This document shows, piece after piece, positions 38,353 through 46,164 of a stretch of DNA of 64,000 nt; position 1 is the first letter of the stretch; each line of letters opens with the position of its first letter. Source of the stretch: Algoriphagus resistens (GTDB lineage Bacteria > Bacteroidota > Bacteroidia > Cytophagales > Cyclobacteriaceae); contig NZ_LMXN01000006.1 of assembly GCF_001442615.1 (NCBI RefSeq), positions 282,893 through 346,892 of the forward strand, read 5' to 3'. The notes beneath the pieces are model-generated. The model searched no databases and had not been told where the DNA came from. It was given only the letters and a program-made list of their open reading frames with translations. The translations under genes and the position numbers were made by a program.

Positions 38353-38850
38353 ATGTTAGATCAATTATTAAAGCTAGCGGAAGGACCGCTTCAAGAAATG
38401 CTCGAAGGAATGAATCAGGATAAATCTGGGGCTCTGGCAATTAAGGATTCTCTGGAGACAAGTTTACAAAAACGTGTTGCTGCCGGAGATACCTCTGCCC
38501 TACAGGAAATGTTTTCCGGAAAAGAAACCTCCCCAGGCGCTCCGGAGATCAACAGCCTTCAGGGTGATGTATCCGATAATCTGATGGACAAACTGGGGAT
38601 CAGCAAGGAGCAAGCTATGGGGATAGCAGCAGCTGCGCTTCCCATGATTATGAATTTCTTCAACAAGCGGGTAAATGACGCTCCCCAGGATAACAATGAT
38701 ATCATGTCCTCCATTGTTTCTTCACTTCAGGGTGGTCAGGGAAAAGTGGGTACCGCAGACCTACTCGGCTCACTCATGGGTAATGGCGGAGGAAATGGAG
38801 GAATGGATTTAGGCGGTCTGATGAACATGGGCAAAGGATTATTCAAATGA
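38353..38850 (+). CDS. DUF937-like protein
   Basis: A 165-residue soluble protein: helical N-terminus (MLDQLLKLAEGPLQEMLEGM), then DNLMDKLGISKEQAMGIAAA with 'LPMIMNFFNKRVND', and a glycine-rich tail (GNGGGNGGMDLGGLMNM). The pattern of a short helical bundle with repeated 'LGIS-x-x-A-x-x-I-A-x-x-A-L-P-M-I' is seen in DUF937 proteins. Function unknown. It is followed by a small exported helical protein in the same direction. Confidence 0.75.
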   Translation: MLDQLLKLAEGPLQEMLEGMNQDKSGALAIKDSLETSLQKRVAAGDTSALQEMFSGKETSPGAPEINSLQGDVSDNLMDKLGISKEQAMGIAAAALPMIMNFFNKRVNDAPQDNNDIMSSIVSSLQGGQGKVGTADLLGSLMGNGGGNGGMDLGGLMNMGKGLFK

Positions 38851-38911
38851 TCCAGGGAAAATCCCATGCATAACACAAAATTGATTGACTATACCTACTA
38901 ATTCTTCCATT

Positions 38912-39316
38912 ATGAACAAATTGAAATTTATTCTGGGCTTCGCCCTGTTGTTTGCCCTGGCATCCGCTGCCGATGCCCAGGTAGTCAAGCCCAACAAAAT
39001 GAATATTCCTGAAATGGATCTTTCTACCCAGTTATCAGGAATCCTTAATAATACGGATGGACTTGATTTAACTGCTGATCAAAAAGATAAGTTGATGATG
39101 AACAACTCCAGCTTCGTAGATCAGCTAATGGACATCAGCAAAAGTGATAAATCCGATGATGATAAAAAAACCGCTTTTTTAGGATTGAAAAATAACAGAA
39201 CACAGTTTCTGACCTCTTTATTGGGTAATGAGCTATTTAAAAAGTATTCAGGTAAAATTTTGAAATCCATTAAGCCACTCAAAAGTAAGCTAGGGCTCGC
39301 GGCTTTGGCATTCTAA
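38912..39316 (+). CDS. Small exported helical protein, unknown
   Basis: A 134-residue protein from ATG 38912 with signal peptide NKLKFILGFALLFALASAAD and cleavage after ADAQ. The mature part is acidic and helical ('LSGILNNTDGLDLTADQKDK', 'FVDQLMDISKSDKSDDDKKT'), followed by a lysine-rich end. It probably forms an operon with the preceding DUF937-like gene and ends at a strong terminator. No family was recognised with confidence. Confidence 0.75.
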   Translation: MNKLKFILGFALLFALASAADAQVVKPNKMNIPEMDLSTQLSGILNNTDGLDLTADQKDKLMMNNSSFVDQLMDISKSDKSDDDKKTAFLGLKNNRTQFLTSLLGNELFKKYSGKILKSIKPLKSKLGLAALAF

Positions 39317-39340
39317 ACGAAAAAGGAGCAACCCAATTAA

Positions 39341-39374
39341 AAAAGCCGCAGAGATTAAGATTTCTGCGGCTTTG
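39341..39374. terminator. Bidirectional terminator
   Basis: AAAGCCGCAGA (39342-39352) pairs perfectly with TCTGCGGCTTT (39363-39373) around a 10-nt loop, between convergent genes (the exported helical protein and the M48 peptidase). Confidence 0.85.
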
Positions 39375-39398
39375 ATATTTTATTGAAAGATTGGCTAT

Positions 39399-40190
39399 CT
39401 ATTCCTTATAAAAAGCCAGTGCCTCAGGCATAAGTTTATTCAATTTGTCGATTCTGGTCTGGGAGGCAGGGTGAGTAGAAAGAAACTCCGGTGGTGCTGC
39501 CCCATTTTCTTTCTCCAGCATCCGTTGCCAAAAGATCGGTGCTTCCCGAGGGTCATATCCTGCGATAGCCATGAAAGTCAACCCCATTTCATCTGCTTCC
39601 AGTTCATGCTTTCTTGAAAAACTAAGCATTCCCAATTCGCTTCCTATACCTACAGACTGTAAAAAAAGGTTTTGAGTCAACGTTGGGTTTTGGCCTATTG
39701 CAGCAGAGAGCGCGCTTACCCCCATATTTGCAGCCATACCATTTGACATCCGCTCAGCAGAATGCGATGCCACTGCATGTGCAATCTCATGCCCCATTAC
39801 CACGGCTATACCAGTTTCTGTCTGTGTCAACGGCATGATACCTGTATAAAACGCAACTTTACCGCCCGGCATACACCAAGCGTTTACCTGATCACTTTGC
39901 AGCAAGTTAAACTCCCATGCAAATGAATCCGCCAGTTCCTTATACCCTTTAGAAATCAAATAATTTTCAACTGCCTCAGCCATACGTTTCCCCACTTTGA
40001 GGACTTTTTGCCCATCTGCAGTATTTGTTACTACCTTATCTTCTTTAAGGACTTCAGCATACTGTTCATTTACCAAAGGTTGTATTTCATCATTGGATAC
40101 CAATGCAAGCTGGCTTCTCCCGGTCAACGGAACTTTGGCACAGGAATAAACTATGAGCCCTGCACAAAACAATAGTACTATCTTTTTCAT
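39399..40190 (-). CDS. M48 family metallopeptidase lipoprotein
   Basis: Periplasmic zinc peptidase of the M48 (LoiP/YcaL/BepA-like) type, 263 residues. From ATG 40190 the lipobox is IVYSC with Cys17. The zinc motif is HEIAH at 134-138, and the third ligand is the Glu in 'KHELEADEMGLTFMA'. The C-terminal 'PPEFLSTHPASQTRIDKLNK' is the usual substrate-site region. The family degrades misfolded outer-membrane proteins. A longer frame from 40310 runs through repeat copy C; that extension lacks family features, so the lipoprotein start is preferred. Confidence 0.92.
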   Translation of the reverse strand: MKKIVLLFCAGLIVYSCAKVPLTGRSQLALVSNDEIQPLVNEQYAEVLKEDKVVTNTADGQKVLKVGKRMAEAVENYLISKGYKELADSFAWEFNLLQSDQVNAWCMPGGKVAFYTGIMPLTQTETGIAVVMGHEIAHAVASHSAERMSNGMAANMGVSALSAAIGQNPTLTQNLFLQSVGIGSELGMLSFSRKHELEADEMGLTFMAIAGYDPREAPIFWQRMLEKENGAAPPEFLSTHPASQTRIDKLNKLMPEALAFYKE

Positions 40191-40213
40191 ATGATTTTTA
40201 TTTAATTTTCTAA

Positions 40214-40281
40214 GGCCATATGGAATCTCGTATGCATTATAATCTTTCCGGTGTGTGAGACTTGAGTCATACTCGATTTCA
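40214..40281 (-). repeat. Dispersed 68-bp repeat, copy C
   Basis: Minus-strand copy with the same order of elements as copies A and B: TGAAATCGAG, the GACTCAAGTCTC hairpin region, CACACACCGG, GATTATAATGCATACGAG and CCATATGGCC. It ends exactly 23 nt before ATG 40190 of the M48 lipoprotein gene. The spacer also resembles that of copy B (both end ...CATATG AAAAAG on the coding strand). Confidence 0.85.
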
Positions 40282-40363
40282 AGTTGGCTGTTTTTTGTTC
40301 TTTCTCCCAAATTAAATACCAGAAAGCAAATTTTACTACTTTAAGCTTTCAATCAGTCGAACT

Positions 40364-40870
40364 ATGGCTCCCAAAGAAACTCAAATCCCCTTAAAATCAG
40401 CAGCTTTAGCTTATCAAAAAAAGATGTGCAATCCGTTTTATTTTTGGTTAGCCATGTTACTTAAACTCCCTTCGGCTGTTTTTTGGAGCTTTAAACTCAA
40501 AACTCTGGACACAGAAAAATGTGTGGTAACCATTCCCTATTCCTGGAGAACCCAGAATCCATTTAAGTCAATCTATTTCGCCGCATTGGCTGGGGCGGCC
40601 GAACTAAGCACCGGAGCCTTATGTCAGCTGGTAATTAGCGGCCTGGGAAAATTTTCCATGTTGGTAGTTGACTTTAGGGCTGAGTATTTCAAAAAAGCAA
40701 ACCAGACGATAACATTCACCTGTGGACAGGGACTGGAATTAGCTGGGATGCTTGAATCATTAAACCCCGAGGGCACTGGCAAGCTGACCATGGTTTCCAG
40801 CGGAAAAAACCCGCAGGGTGAAGAAGTAGCACGGTTCTATGTGACTTGGTCTTTCAAGAGAAAAGCCTAA
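40364..40870 (+). CDS. DUF4442 hotdog-fold protein
   Basis: Thioesterase-like hotdog protein of 168 residues. DUF4442 features: a first helix 'MCNPFYFWLAMLLKLPSAVF', 'CVVTIPYSWRTQNPFKSIYF' and the central helix 'AALAGAAELSTGALCQLV', where AELSTG takes the place of a hotdog active-site helix. The later 'MLVVDFRAEYFKKANQTITF' forms the beta sheet. Probably an acyl-CoA-binding or hydrolysing enzyme; substrate unknown. It overlaps the 3' end of the convergent next gene by 4 nt. Confidence 0.82.
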   Translation: MAPKETQIPLKSAALAYQKKMCNPFYFWLAMLLKLPSAVFWSFKLKTLDTEKCVVTIPYSWRTQNPFKSIYFAALAGAAELSTGALCQLVISGLGKFSMLVVDFRAEYFKKANQTITFTCGQGLELAGMLESLNPEGTGKLTMVSSGKNPQGEEVARFYVTWSFKRKA

Positions 40871-41598
40871 TTGGACCAACGGCTTTCTCTATCAATAAAC
40901 TCATTCAGGGTAGCAAAAACCCGATCCTGACTCCAATCCAAGAATTCATGATAAGCATTTCCTTCATTGAAGCGAATGATCATTCTATCCCAATCTGAGC
41001 GATCCAGTTGATATTTTACCATCAGGTTCTGACGGACAGAATCTGATTCAATCACAGCATAATACCCTTCTCTCCTTCGCATCCATTCTTGCTTTTTCTG
41101 GTATTCCCGTTCTTGTCTGGCTCTTTTAGTCAGAGAAGACAATACGCCGGCAATAGCCACTCCTCCATTTGGAGAATCAAGGTATCCGGCGCTGATCCCG
41201 CCCTTTTTGGAAGGTAATTTCTCTTCATCAGGGTCTATCAAGACCAGCTTACCATCTTTGAAGCGAAACGCATACGGCTCAGACTTCACCTCAAAGGTGG
41301 GCAATAGCCTAGCCCTATCCTGAACCTGGACCATGAGAAAAGTCTCCTCTCCGAGTGGGATTCTTTGCTCGATAAATCCCGGAAAAGAAACCTGCAGGGT
41401 ATCGCCAATTTTTCCCTTGACAGAAAAGTACCCACGGATATTGGTGATGTCTGAGCTTTCAGAGCCAACAACTTTTACATTAACGCCCTCCAAATAGGTT
41501 TTATCCGTGGCATCAAGCACATTGCCAGAATAGGATACCTGAGCCAAAAGCGCTGGTAGAAACGTAAAATATACAAAGGCTAGTATCCTCAATTTCAT
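40867..41598 (-). CDS. Exported protein with carboxypeptidase-regulatory-like domain
   Basis: From ATG 41598 (three codons inside the longest frame) a signal peptide KLRILAFVYFTFLPALLAQ precedes a transthyretin-like CarboxypepD_reg domain: 'SGNVLDATDKTYLEGVNVKV', 'ITNIRGYFSVKGKIGDTLQV' and 'SFPGFIEQRIPLG'. Then comes a charged helical C-terminal half (WMRRREGYYAVIESDSVRQN; 'FLDWSQDRVFATLNEFIDRE'). Such proteins in Bacteroidota are envelope proteins without a TonB barrel. Function unknown. It runs divergently from the GluQ gene. Confidence 0.8.
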   Translation of the reverse strand: MKLRILAFVYFTFLPALLAQVSYSGNVLDATDKTYLEGVNVKVVGSESSDITNIRGYFSVKGKIGDTLQVSFPGFIEQRIPLGEETFLMVQVQDRARLLPTFEVKSEPYAFRFKDGKLVLIDPDEEKLPSKKGGISAGYLDSPNGGVAIAGVLSSLTKRARQEREYQKKQEWMRRREGYYAVIESDSVRQNLMVKYQLDRSDWDRMIIRFNEGNAYHEFLDWSQDRVFATLNEFIDRESRWSN

Positions 41599-41727
41599 AA
41601 AGTCCAAAAATAGGAAGGCTTTCCACAGCTATTAATACTCAATAAGTTAAAGAAGCTTAATTAGGAACAGTACTGATTTATATACCCGGAGGTAATTTCC
41701 AATAGCCCCAGATCACACGAAACCGTT

Positions 41728-41735
41728 TATTTTTG
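41728..41735 (+). promoter_or_regulatory. Candidate -7 box before gluQ
   Basis: TATTTTTG matches TAnnTTTG and ends only 4 nt before ATG 41740. This implies a very short leader or leaderless transcript, or chance. Confidence 0.3.
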
Positions 41736-41739
41736 CACA

Positions 41740-42618
41740 ATGGATTTCAAGCTTACACGATTTGCCCCCACCCCCAGTGGATTTTTGCATCTGGGAAATC
41801 TTTACTCTTTTTTGGTTACGAAAATCCTTGCCGAAAAGACCGGAGCAAAAATTCTATTAAGGATAGACGACTTAGATCGCGATCGGTACAGAACAGCGTA
41901 TGTGCAGGATATTTTCGATACGCTGGACTTCATGGAAATCGGGTATGATCTTGGGCCAAAAAACGTTCAGGAATTCGAACAAGAATGGTCTCAGATCCAT
42001 AGAATGGATGCTTACCTGGAAGCATTAGAGCAAATCAGAGAAAGGAGATTGGTCTTTGCCTGTGATTGCAGCCGTAAGAAAATCCAGCAGATGGATTCTT
42101 CCGGCTATTATCTGGGGCATTGTCAGGTTAGAAATATTCCACTTGAAAGAAGCGAAACCTGCTGGCGCATGGATACATTCGACGCTGATTTTATCAAAGT
42201 TAAAACCTATTTAGAAGGAGTGAAATCCTATACACTTCCTGAAGACTCAGCCTTTTTCATAGTCAGAAAAAAAGACAGGCTTCCCGCATATCAGTTAACA
42301 TCAGTAATAGACGATGTGCATTACGGAGTAGATCTGATAGTGAGGGGAAATGATCTCCTGGGATCAACCTTGGATCAGCAAATAGTAGCCAAGCGACTTG
42401 ACCTCGCCCAGTTCCAAGAGGCTACATTCTACCATCATACACTTTTGAAAGGCCCACAAAACAAAAAGCTATCAAAATCCGAGGGAGCCACTTCTGTTCA
42501 ATTTTTAAGAAAAGAAGGGAAAAAACCGTCCGATGTCTATCAGCTCTTGGGTGAGAGGCTGTTTCTAAAGGATCCAATTTCCGATTTCCAATCTTTCAGG
42601 GCGCATCTTTCGCTTTAA
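41740..42618 (+). CDS. gluQ: Glutamyl-Q tRNA(Asp) synthetase-like enzyme
   Basis: Class I aminoacyl-tRNA-synthetase fold without an anticodon-binding domain. At 292 residues it matches GluQRS, which attaches glutamate to queuosine in tRNA(Asp), rather than full GltX. The HIGH motif is HLGN (17-20) in APTPSGFLHLGN. The KMSKS equivalent is KKLSKSEGA. The zinc site is present as C-x-C with a later Y-x-x-x-C (CDCSRKKIQQ and SSGYYLGHC). 'LLRIDDLDRDRYRT' is the family's glutamate-site loop. Single gene. Confidence 0.85.
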   Translation: MDFKLTRFAPTPSGFLHLGNLYSFLVTKILAEKTGAKILLRIDDLDRDRYRTAYVQDIFDTLDFMEIGYDLGPKNVQEFEQEWSQIHRMDAYLEALEQIRERRLVFACDCSRKKIQQMDSSGYYLGHCQVRNIPLERSETCWRMDTFDADFIKVKTYLEGVKSYTLPEDSAFFIVRKKDRLPAYQLTSVIDDVHYGVDLIVRGNDLLGSTLDQQIVAKRLDLAQFQEATFYHHTLLKGPQNKKLSKSEGATSVQFLRKEGKKPSDVYQLLGERLFLKDPISDFQSFRAHLSL

Positions 42619-42649
42619 AACGAAATTGTCCCTGAAGAGCATCCATCAT

Positions 42650-43276
42650 TGGTTCAACCAATAAGGCGGAATTCCAGGCAGACGATACGGGAAGTGTACG
42701 TTGGCTTTGCTTTACCCTGATTGGAATCAACTGGAAGTACAAACAGGAGATTGACATCAACCGGGTTTGAGCTCAGGCATAAATCCTTTACAAAAGCGGT
42801 TTTGAATACAATATGACTGCTGAGGAGATCACGGAAAACGAACTGGCCAATACGAAATAAGGAAGATGAATTCATGACTCCGTCCGATATCCAGTAGGCC
42901 AATCAAATTAGCATTCTCAAATATCTCTCAGCAATTAGCACCCAACCAGCGAAAAATCTCAGAAGCTATTCCATAAACTACACTCCTTTCTGGGAAGAAA
43001 AAAACGCCTTCATTCAAAGTAAATCATAGAAGCAATCTTTGGATCGACTTCGGGAACGACGATACATGTACAGATGAAGAACAGGGTAAAGACCCACGAA
43101 TCATAAAGGAATTGATGGATCAGGTCTATCAGTTCAGCCGGATGTATCGGAAATATGTAAGGCATAAAAACCTTCCAGTCACAATCAAATATCCGGAAAT
43201 GGTTACCGAAATGTTCCCTTATTTTGATGGAAATGAAATCCCTGATTTCGGAAAAGACTAACTTTGGTTTTTGTAA
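42650..43276 (+). pseudogene. Decayed gene with a possible PIWI/Argonaute C-terminal end
   Basis: No intact gene, but the plus strand holds protein-like pieces in shifting frames. One is GGIPGRRYGKCTLALLYPDW (from about 42663). Another, a 97-codon frame up to TAA 43259-43261, contains NLWIDFGNDDTCTDEEQGKD, QVYQFSRMYRKYVRHKNLPV and TIKYPEMVTEMFPYFDGNEI. After the stop the same frame gives LWFL and a second stop. A 'V-Y-x-x-S-R ... L-P-V-T-I-x-Y' end followed by a hydrophobic C-terminus is typical of prokaryotic Argonaute PIWI domains, and 'GGIPG' is also seen there. The assignment is by eye and uncertain; that the region is decayed coding sequence is more secure. Confidence 0.45.
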
Positions 43277-43383
43277 TCATCTGAACAAATGCTCGTGATC
43301 TCACGTTTAGCAGACACGTGAGGAGTGGCAAGTTCTTGTTTCAAATTACTTTTTTGCCTTTCTTAGCAAAAGAATATAAGACA

Positions 43384-43542
43384 ATGGCAATTGCAATTAA
43401 AAGTATACCGACTTTAAAGAATGATGCAGCCAAAGCATTTGTTCAAAATGCGGAAGCCGCTGCATCAAAGAGAGCTACTGTAAATTTCAGTAGGCAAGTT
43501 GCATCTACCCGCACTATTCTCAAGAAGGCGAAAATGAAGTAA
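43384..43542 (+). CDS. Small basic antitoxin-like protein
   Basis: A 52-residue basic protein from ATG 43384 (AIAIKSIPTLKNDAAKAFVQ; 'AAASKRATVNFSRQVASTRT'; ends KKAKMK). It stands directly before a broken GNAT toxin frame, the arrangement of toxin-antitoxin pairs in which a short antitoxin precedes a TacT-like acetyltransferase. Longer frames from 43318 add 22 residues without clear signal. Its identity as an antitoxin rests mainly on position and size. Confidence 0.6.
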   Translation: MAIAIKSIPTLKNDAAKAFVQNAEAAASKRATVNFSRQVASTRTILKKAKMK

Positions 43543-43564
43543 CCCTGCTTTTTTTTGGGGGTTT

Positions 43565-43750
43565 CTTGAAGACAATTGCACATTTGCCGTATTATCAAAA
43601 GACTTATTAGAATCATGCAATCCATTTGATTGCGGTCATGGAGATTTAAATGATTTCTTCGCGAATGATTCTCAAAACTATTCATGTTAGCTCTTAGGTA
43701 AATCCTATTGTTTCCTATTAGATAAGAATCCTCTTGAAATCGTTTGCTTT
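43565..43750 (+). pseudogene. GNAT toxin fragment (TacT-like), truncated and interrupted
   Basis: A plus-strand frame without a start codon gives FAVLSKDLLESCNPFDCGHG, then DLNDFFANDSQNYSC. It meets TAG at 43688-43690, then resumes LLGKSYCFLLDKNPLEIVC before running into another frame. The C-x-x-F-D-C-G-H-x-D-L-N-x-F-F block is the N-terminal signature of TacT-type acetyltransferase toxins. All acetyl-CoA-binding sequence after about residue 60 is missing. The break joins directly to the RhuM/Fic fragment. Confidence 0.7.
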
Positions 43751-44223
43751 CACTGCTAGATGATTATGATCATGAGAACCTGGACAAAAATAGCTTAAGT
43801 AAAAGAAAAGCAACCTACCCTGAATTATCAGAATATCAGGAGGTAATAAAATCCATGAGATCAGATTTTGAATCTGGTGTATTTGGAAAAGAAAAAGATA
43901 GACGCTTTGAAAGTTCAATAGCACGAATCAGCAAAGGATTCGGTGAATTAGACTTCTATCCTATCCTGGAAGAAAAAGCAACTACCCTATTCTATCTCAT
44001 TGCCAAAAATCATGGTTTTGTCGATAGCAATAAACGAATTACTGCTGCTTGCTTTCTCCTCTTTTTTAAGTCGAATGATCTATTGAATAGCAGTGAAGGA
44101 ATTTCGGTCATCAGCAATGATGCATTGGCCAGCTTGACACTATTTATTGCATCTAGCAAGCCAGAAGAAATGGATATGGTAAAGAAATTGGTGATTAGTG
44201 GGTTAAATAGAAATCGAATTTGA
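43744..44223 (+). pseudogene. RhuM/Fic-type protein lacking its N-terminal domain
   Basis: An open frame of 159 codons (TTG start only) matching the C-terminal part of RhuM-Fic/Doc proteins: 'LSLLDDYDHENLDKNSLSKR', 'SSIARISKGFGELDFYPILE' and the Fic motif H-G-F-V-D-S-N-K-R (HxFxDxNKR) in NHGFVDSNKRITAACFLLFF. Then come 'SNDALASLTLFIASSKPEEM' and NRNRI. Full-length relatives carry about 150 more N-terminal residues with the RhuM domain, missing here. The frame itself is intact, so a truncated Doc-like protein could still be made if expressed. Confidence 0.65.
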
Positions 44224-44579
44224 TTGGACTTTTTACATTCCAAAGGTTCTTAAACCCTAGCCGTGATCGTGACATCAATACAGATAAAGTGAATCAATAA
44301 TTCTCGTGAAGAATCGTATATTAATGGGGAGAACACGGGAGAAATCAGGGAGATTATAAATAATATCAATAGATATTGTCAAGAATTGACATAATAGGCC
44401 TTGTGAAATTCTTTTGTGTACAACTTGTGTACAGCCGAAACCTATATAGATATTGAATATCAAATAGTTAACACTTACTGATCGGGTATTATTATCCCGA
44501 TCAGCGATATGACGAATCTTACAAGGCAACTGCTACCCCTAGCTGCTACTTGCTCGGGGCATCAGTGCGGATAATCGTA
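44224..44579. other. Intergenic region with a 9-bp palindrome
   Basis: No gene recognised. CTGATCGGG (44478-44486) and CCCGATCAG (44496-44504) form a perfect hairpin around a 9-nt loop. There is no T-run, so an operator or a structured RNA end is as likely as a terminator. TTGTGTACA occurs twice near 44410-44430. A short open stretch (NSREESYINGENTGEIREII) upstream looks protein-like and may be more debris. Confidence 0.4.
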
Positions 44580-46076
44580 TCAATTATACTTTGCCGGCAT
44601 ATCAGGGGCGACCATGGAGTTCCTGATAAATTCGCGGATATCCTCATTAGAGGTCTCCAGATCCTCTGCTCTCAGGTACATCATATGACCGCTTCTATAG
44701 CCTTTCCAGGAAATCCTATCTGCCATCCTACCTGCAGCATCGATTTGCCAAAGGTTATATTTTGCATTAAAGAAGTCTGTTCCCCCATCGTAATAACCCG
44801 ACTGGACCATCAGGTGCAAATAAGGATTTTGGCGCATTGCATCACCCAAATCATAACCTGTACGTTCATTGGAACGATCCCAAGGATGTACCGGCCCGAA
44901 TAAATTATAGGTCAGGTCAGTTTTAAAGTTGAGCTTTTCCCTCACATAAACCTGGAAGGATGGGGCAAATGCATGGTTCCAAGAAGATAAAGCCGGGTCA
45001 AAATCGGGACGCGAACCGGTACCTGCATTGTCAAAACCTTTATATCTACTATCCAATCTCCCGATCGTCATCCCTTGGTCTCTAAGCAGTTCCTTCCAAA
45101 AGAAATTAGTAGGGACTAATAGATTATGCTCAAGCACCACTTCTTTGCTTAGCCCCGAATACAAGGCATATTTTGTAGCAATGGCATCTCGCTCGGAAGC
45201 AGGCAGAATCCCGCCCTTTACTACGGCAGGTATCAATTCATTAATGGTAAAAGCTTCTACTTCGGGCAACAACCCCTCCAGATCCCGGCTTTGCAAAGAC
45301 GCGTCCAACGCGTTGTGATACCAAGCAGTTGCTGCATAATATGGTAGGTAATTGGAAGTATGTATAGGTGTGCCACGCTCGATTCCCAATTCAGTCGGGG
45401 AAACCATGATGACACCGTTAAAATACATCCAATGGGCACTTTGAAGCTGGGCCACCAAGCCTGCAACCCTGGTAGTTCCATAACTTTCTCCGATCAAATA
45501 CTTGGGTGAGGCCCATCGGTTTTGGCGGGTCACAAACGTATTCACCCAATCCGCCAGATACCTGATGTCGGAGTTTATTCCGAAGAAGGTAGAGCGGTCA
45601 ACCTCTTCATCTACAATTCTGGAATAGCCCGTGTTCACTGGATCTATGTAAACAATGTCCGCCACATCAAGGATGGAGTGGGGATTTGACTTTACGCCGT
45701 AAGGTTGAAGCGGATAGCCTTCTTCGTCTATATTGAGAACAACTGGACCGGTATAAGCGATATGCATCCAGATAGAAGCTGAGCCAGGACCACCATTGAA
45801 TGAAATAACCAAAGGACGTGTAGTCTTGTCTGAGATGTCAGTCCTCTCATAGTAGGTGTAAAACAAGGAAGCTATAGGCTTTCCCTTTTCATTCCACACC
45901 GGCTGGGTGCCGGCAGTTGCTTTGTAGGGCACTTTCTTGCCTTTTATCGTAGATTCATGTGTAGTTACTACAGCAGATTCTACTTCGATTTGTCTTTCTG
46001 TGCCTGGCTTTTCTGTCTGGGCGGCAAGTGAACCTATGGTTAAGAACAGTAATAAAGTAAAAGTTAACTTTCTCAT
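44580..46076 (-). CDS. Exported S10-family serine carboxypeptidase-like protein
   Basis: From ATG 46076 (498 residues) a signal peptide RKLTFTLLLFLTIGSLAAQ precedes an alpha/beta hydrolase of the S10 class. Motifs: 'PLVISFNGGPGSASIWMH' (oxyanion), catalytic Ser in 'YLIGESYGTTRVAGLVAQL', Asp in 'SGYYDGGTDFFNAKYN' and His in 'WKGYRSGHMMYL'. 'VYIDPVNTGYSRIVDEE' is also typical. It should act on C-terminal residues of peptides in the periplasm. A frame open 37 codons upstream has no signal features. Confidence 0.93.
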   Translation of the reverse strand: MRKLTFTLLLFLTIGSLAAQTEKPGTERQIEVESAVVTTHESTIKGKKVPYKATAGTQPVWNEKGKPIASLFYTYYERTDISDKTTRPLVISFNGGPGSASIWMHIAYTGPVVLNIDEEGYPLQPYGVKSNPHSILDVADIVYIDPVNTGYSRIVDEEVDRSTFFGINSDIRYLADWVNTFVTRQNRWASPKYLIGESYGTTRVAGLVAQLQSAHWMYFNGVIMVSPTELGIERGTPIHTSNYLPYYAATAWYHNALDASLQSRDLEGLLPEVEAFTINELIPAVVKGGILPASERDAIATKYALYSGLSKEVVLEHNLLVPTNFFWKELLRDQGMTIGRLDSRYKGFDNAGTGSRPDFDPALSSWNHAFAPSFQVYVREKLNFKTDLTYNLFGPVHPWDRSNERTGYDLGDAMRQNPYLHLMVQSGYYDGGTDFFNAKYNLWQIDAAGRMADRISWKGYRSGHMMYLRAEDLETSNEDIREFIRNSMVAPDMPAKYN

Positions 46077-46164
46077 AAAGTATAGGGATATAATTAAACG
46101 GTTATGGAAACTACTAATAGTAACTAGAAACCTAAAAAAAATTACACCGGTGGGGACAAATCCC

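Noticed and set aside
39399..40310. Longer start for the M48 peptidase at 40310
   Set aside because: The extra 40 residues are encoded by the dispersed repeat and would bury the lipoprotein signal peptide, which starts at 40190.
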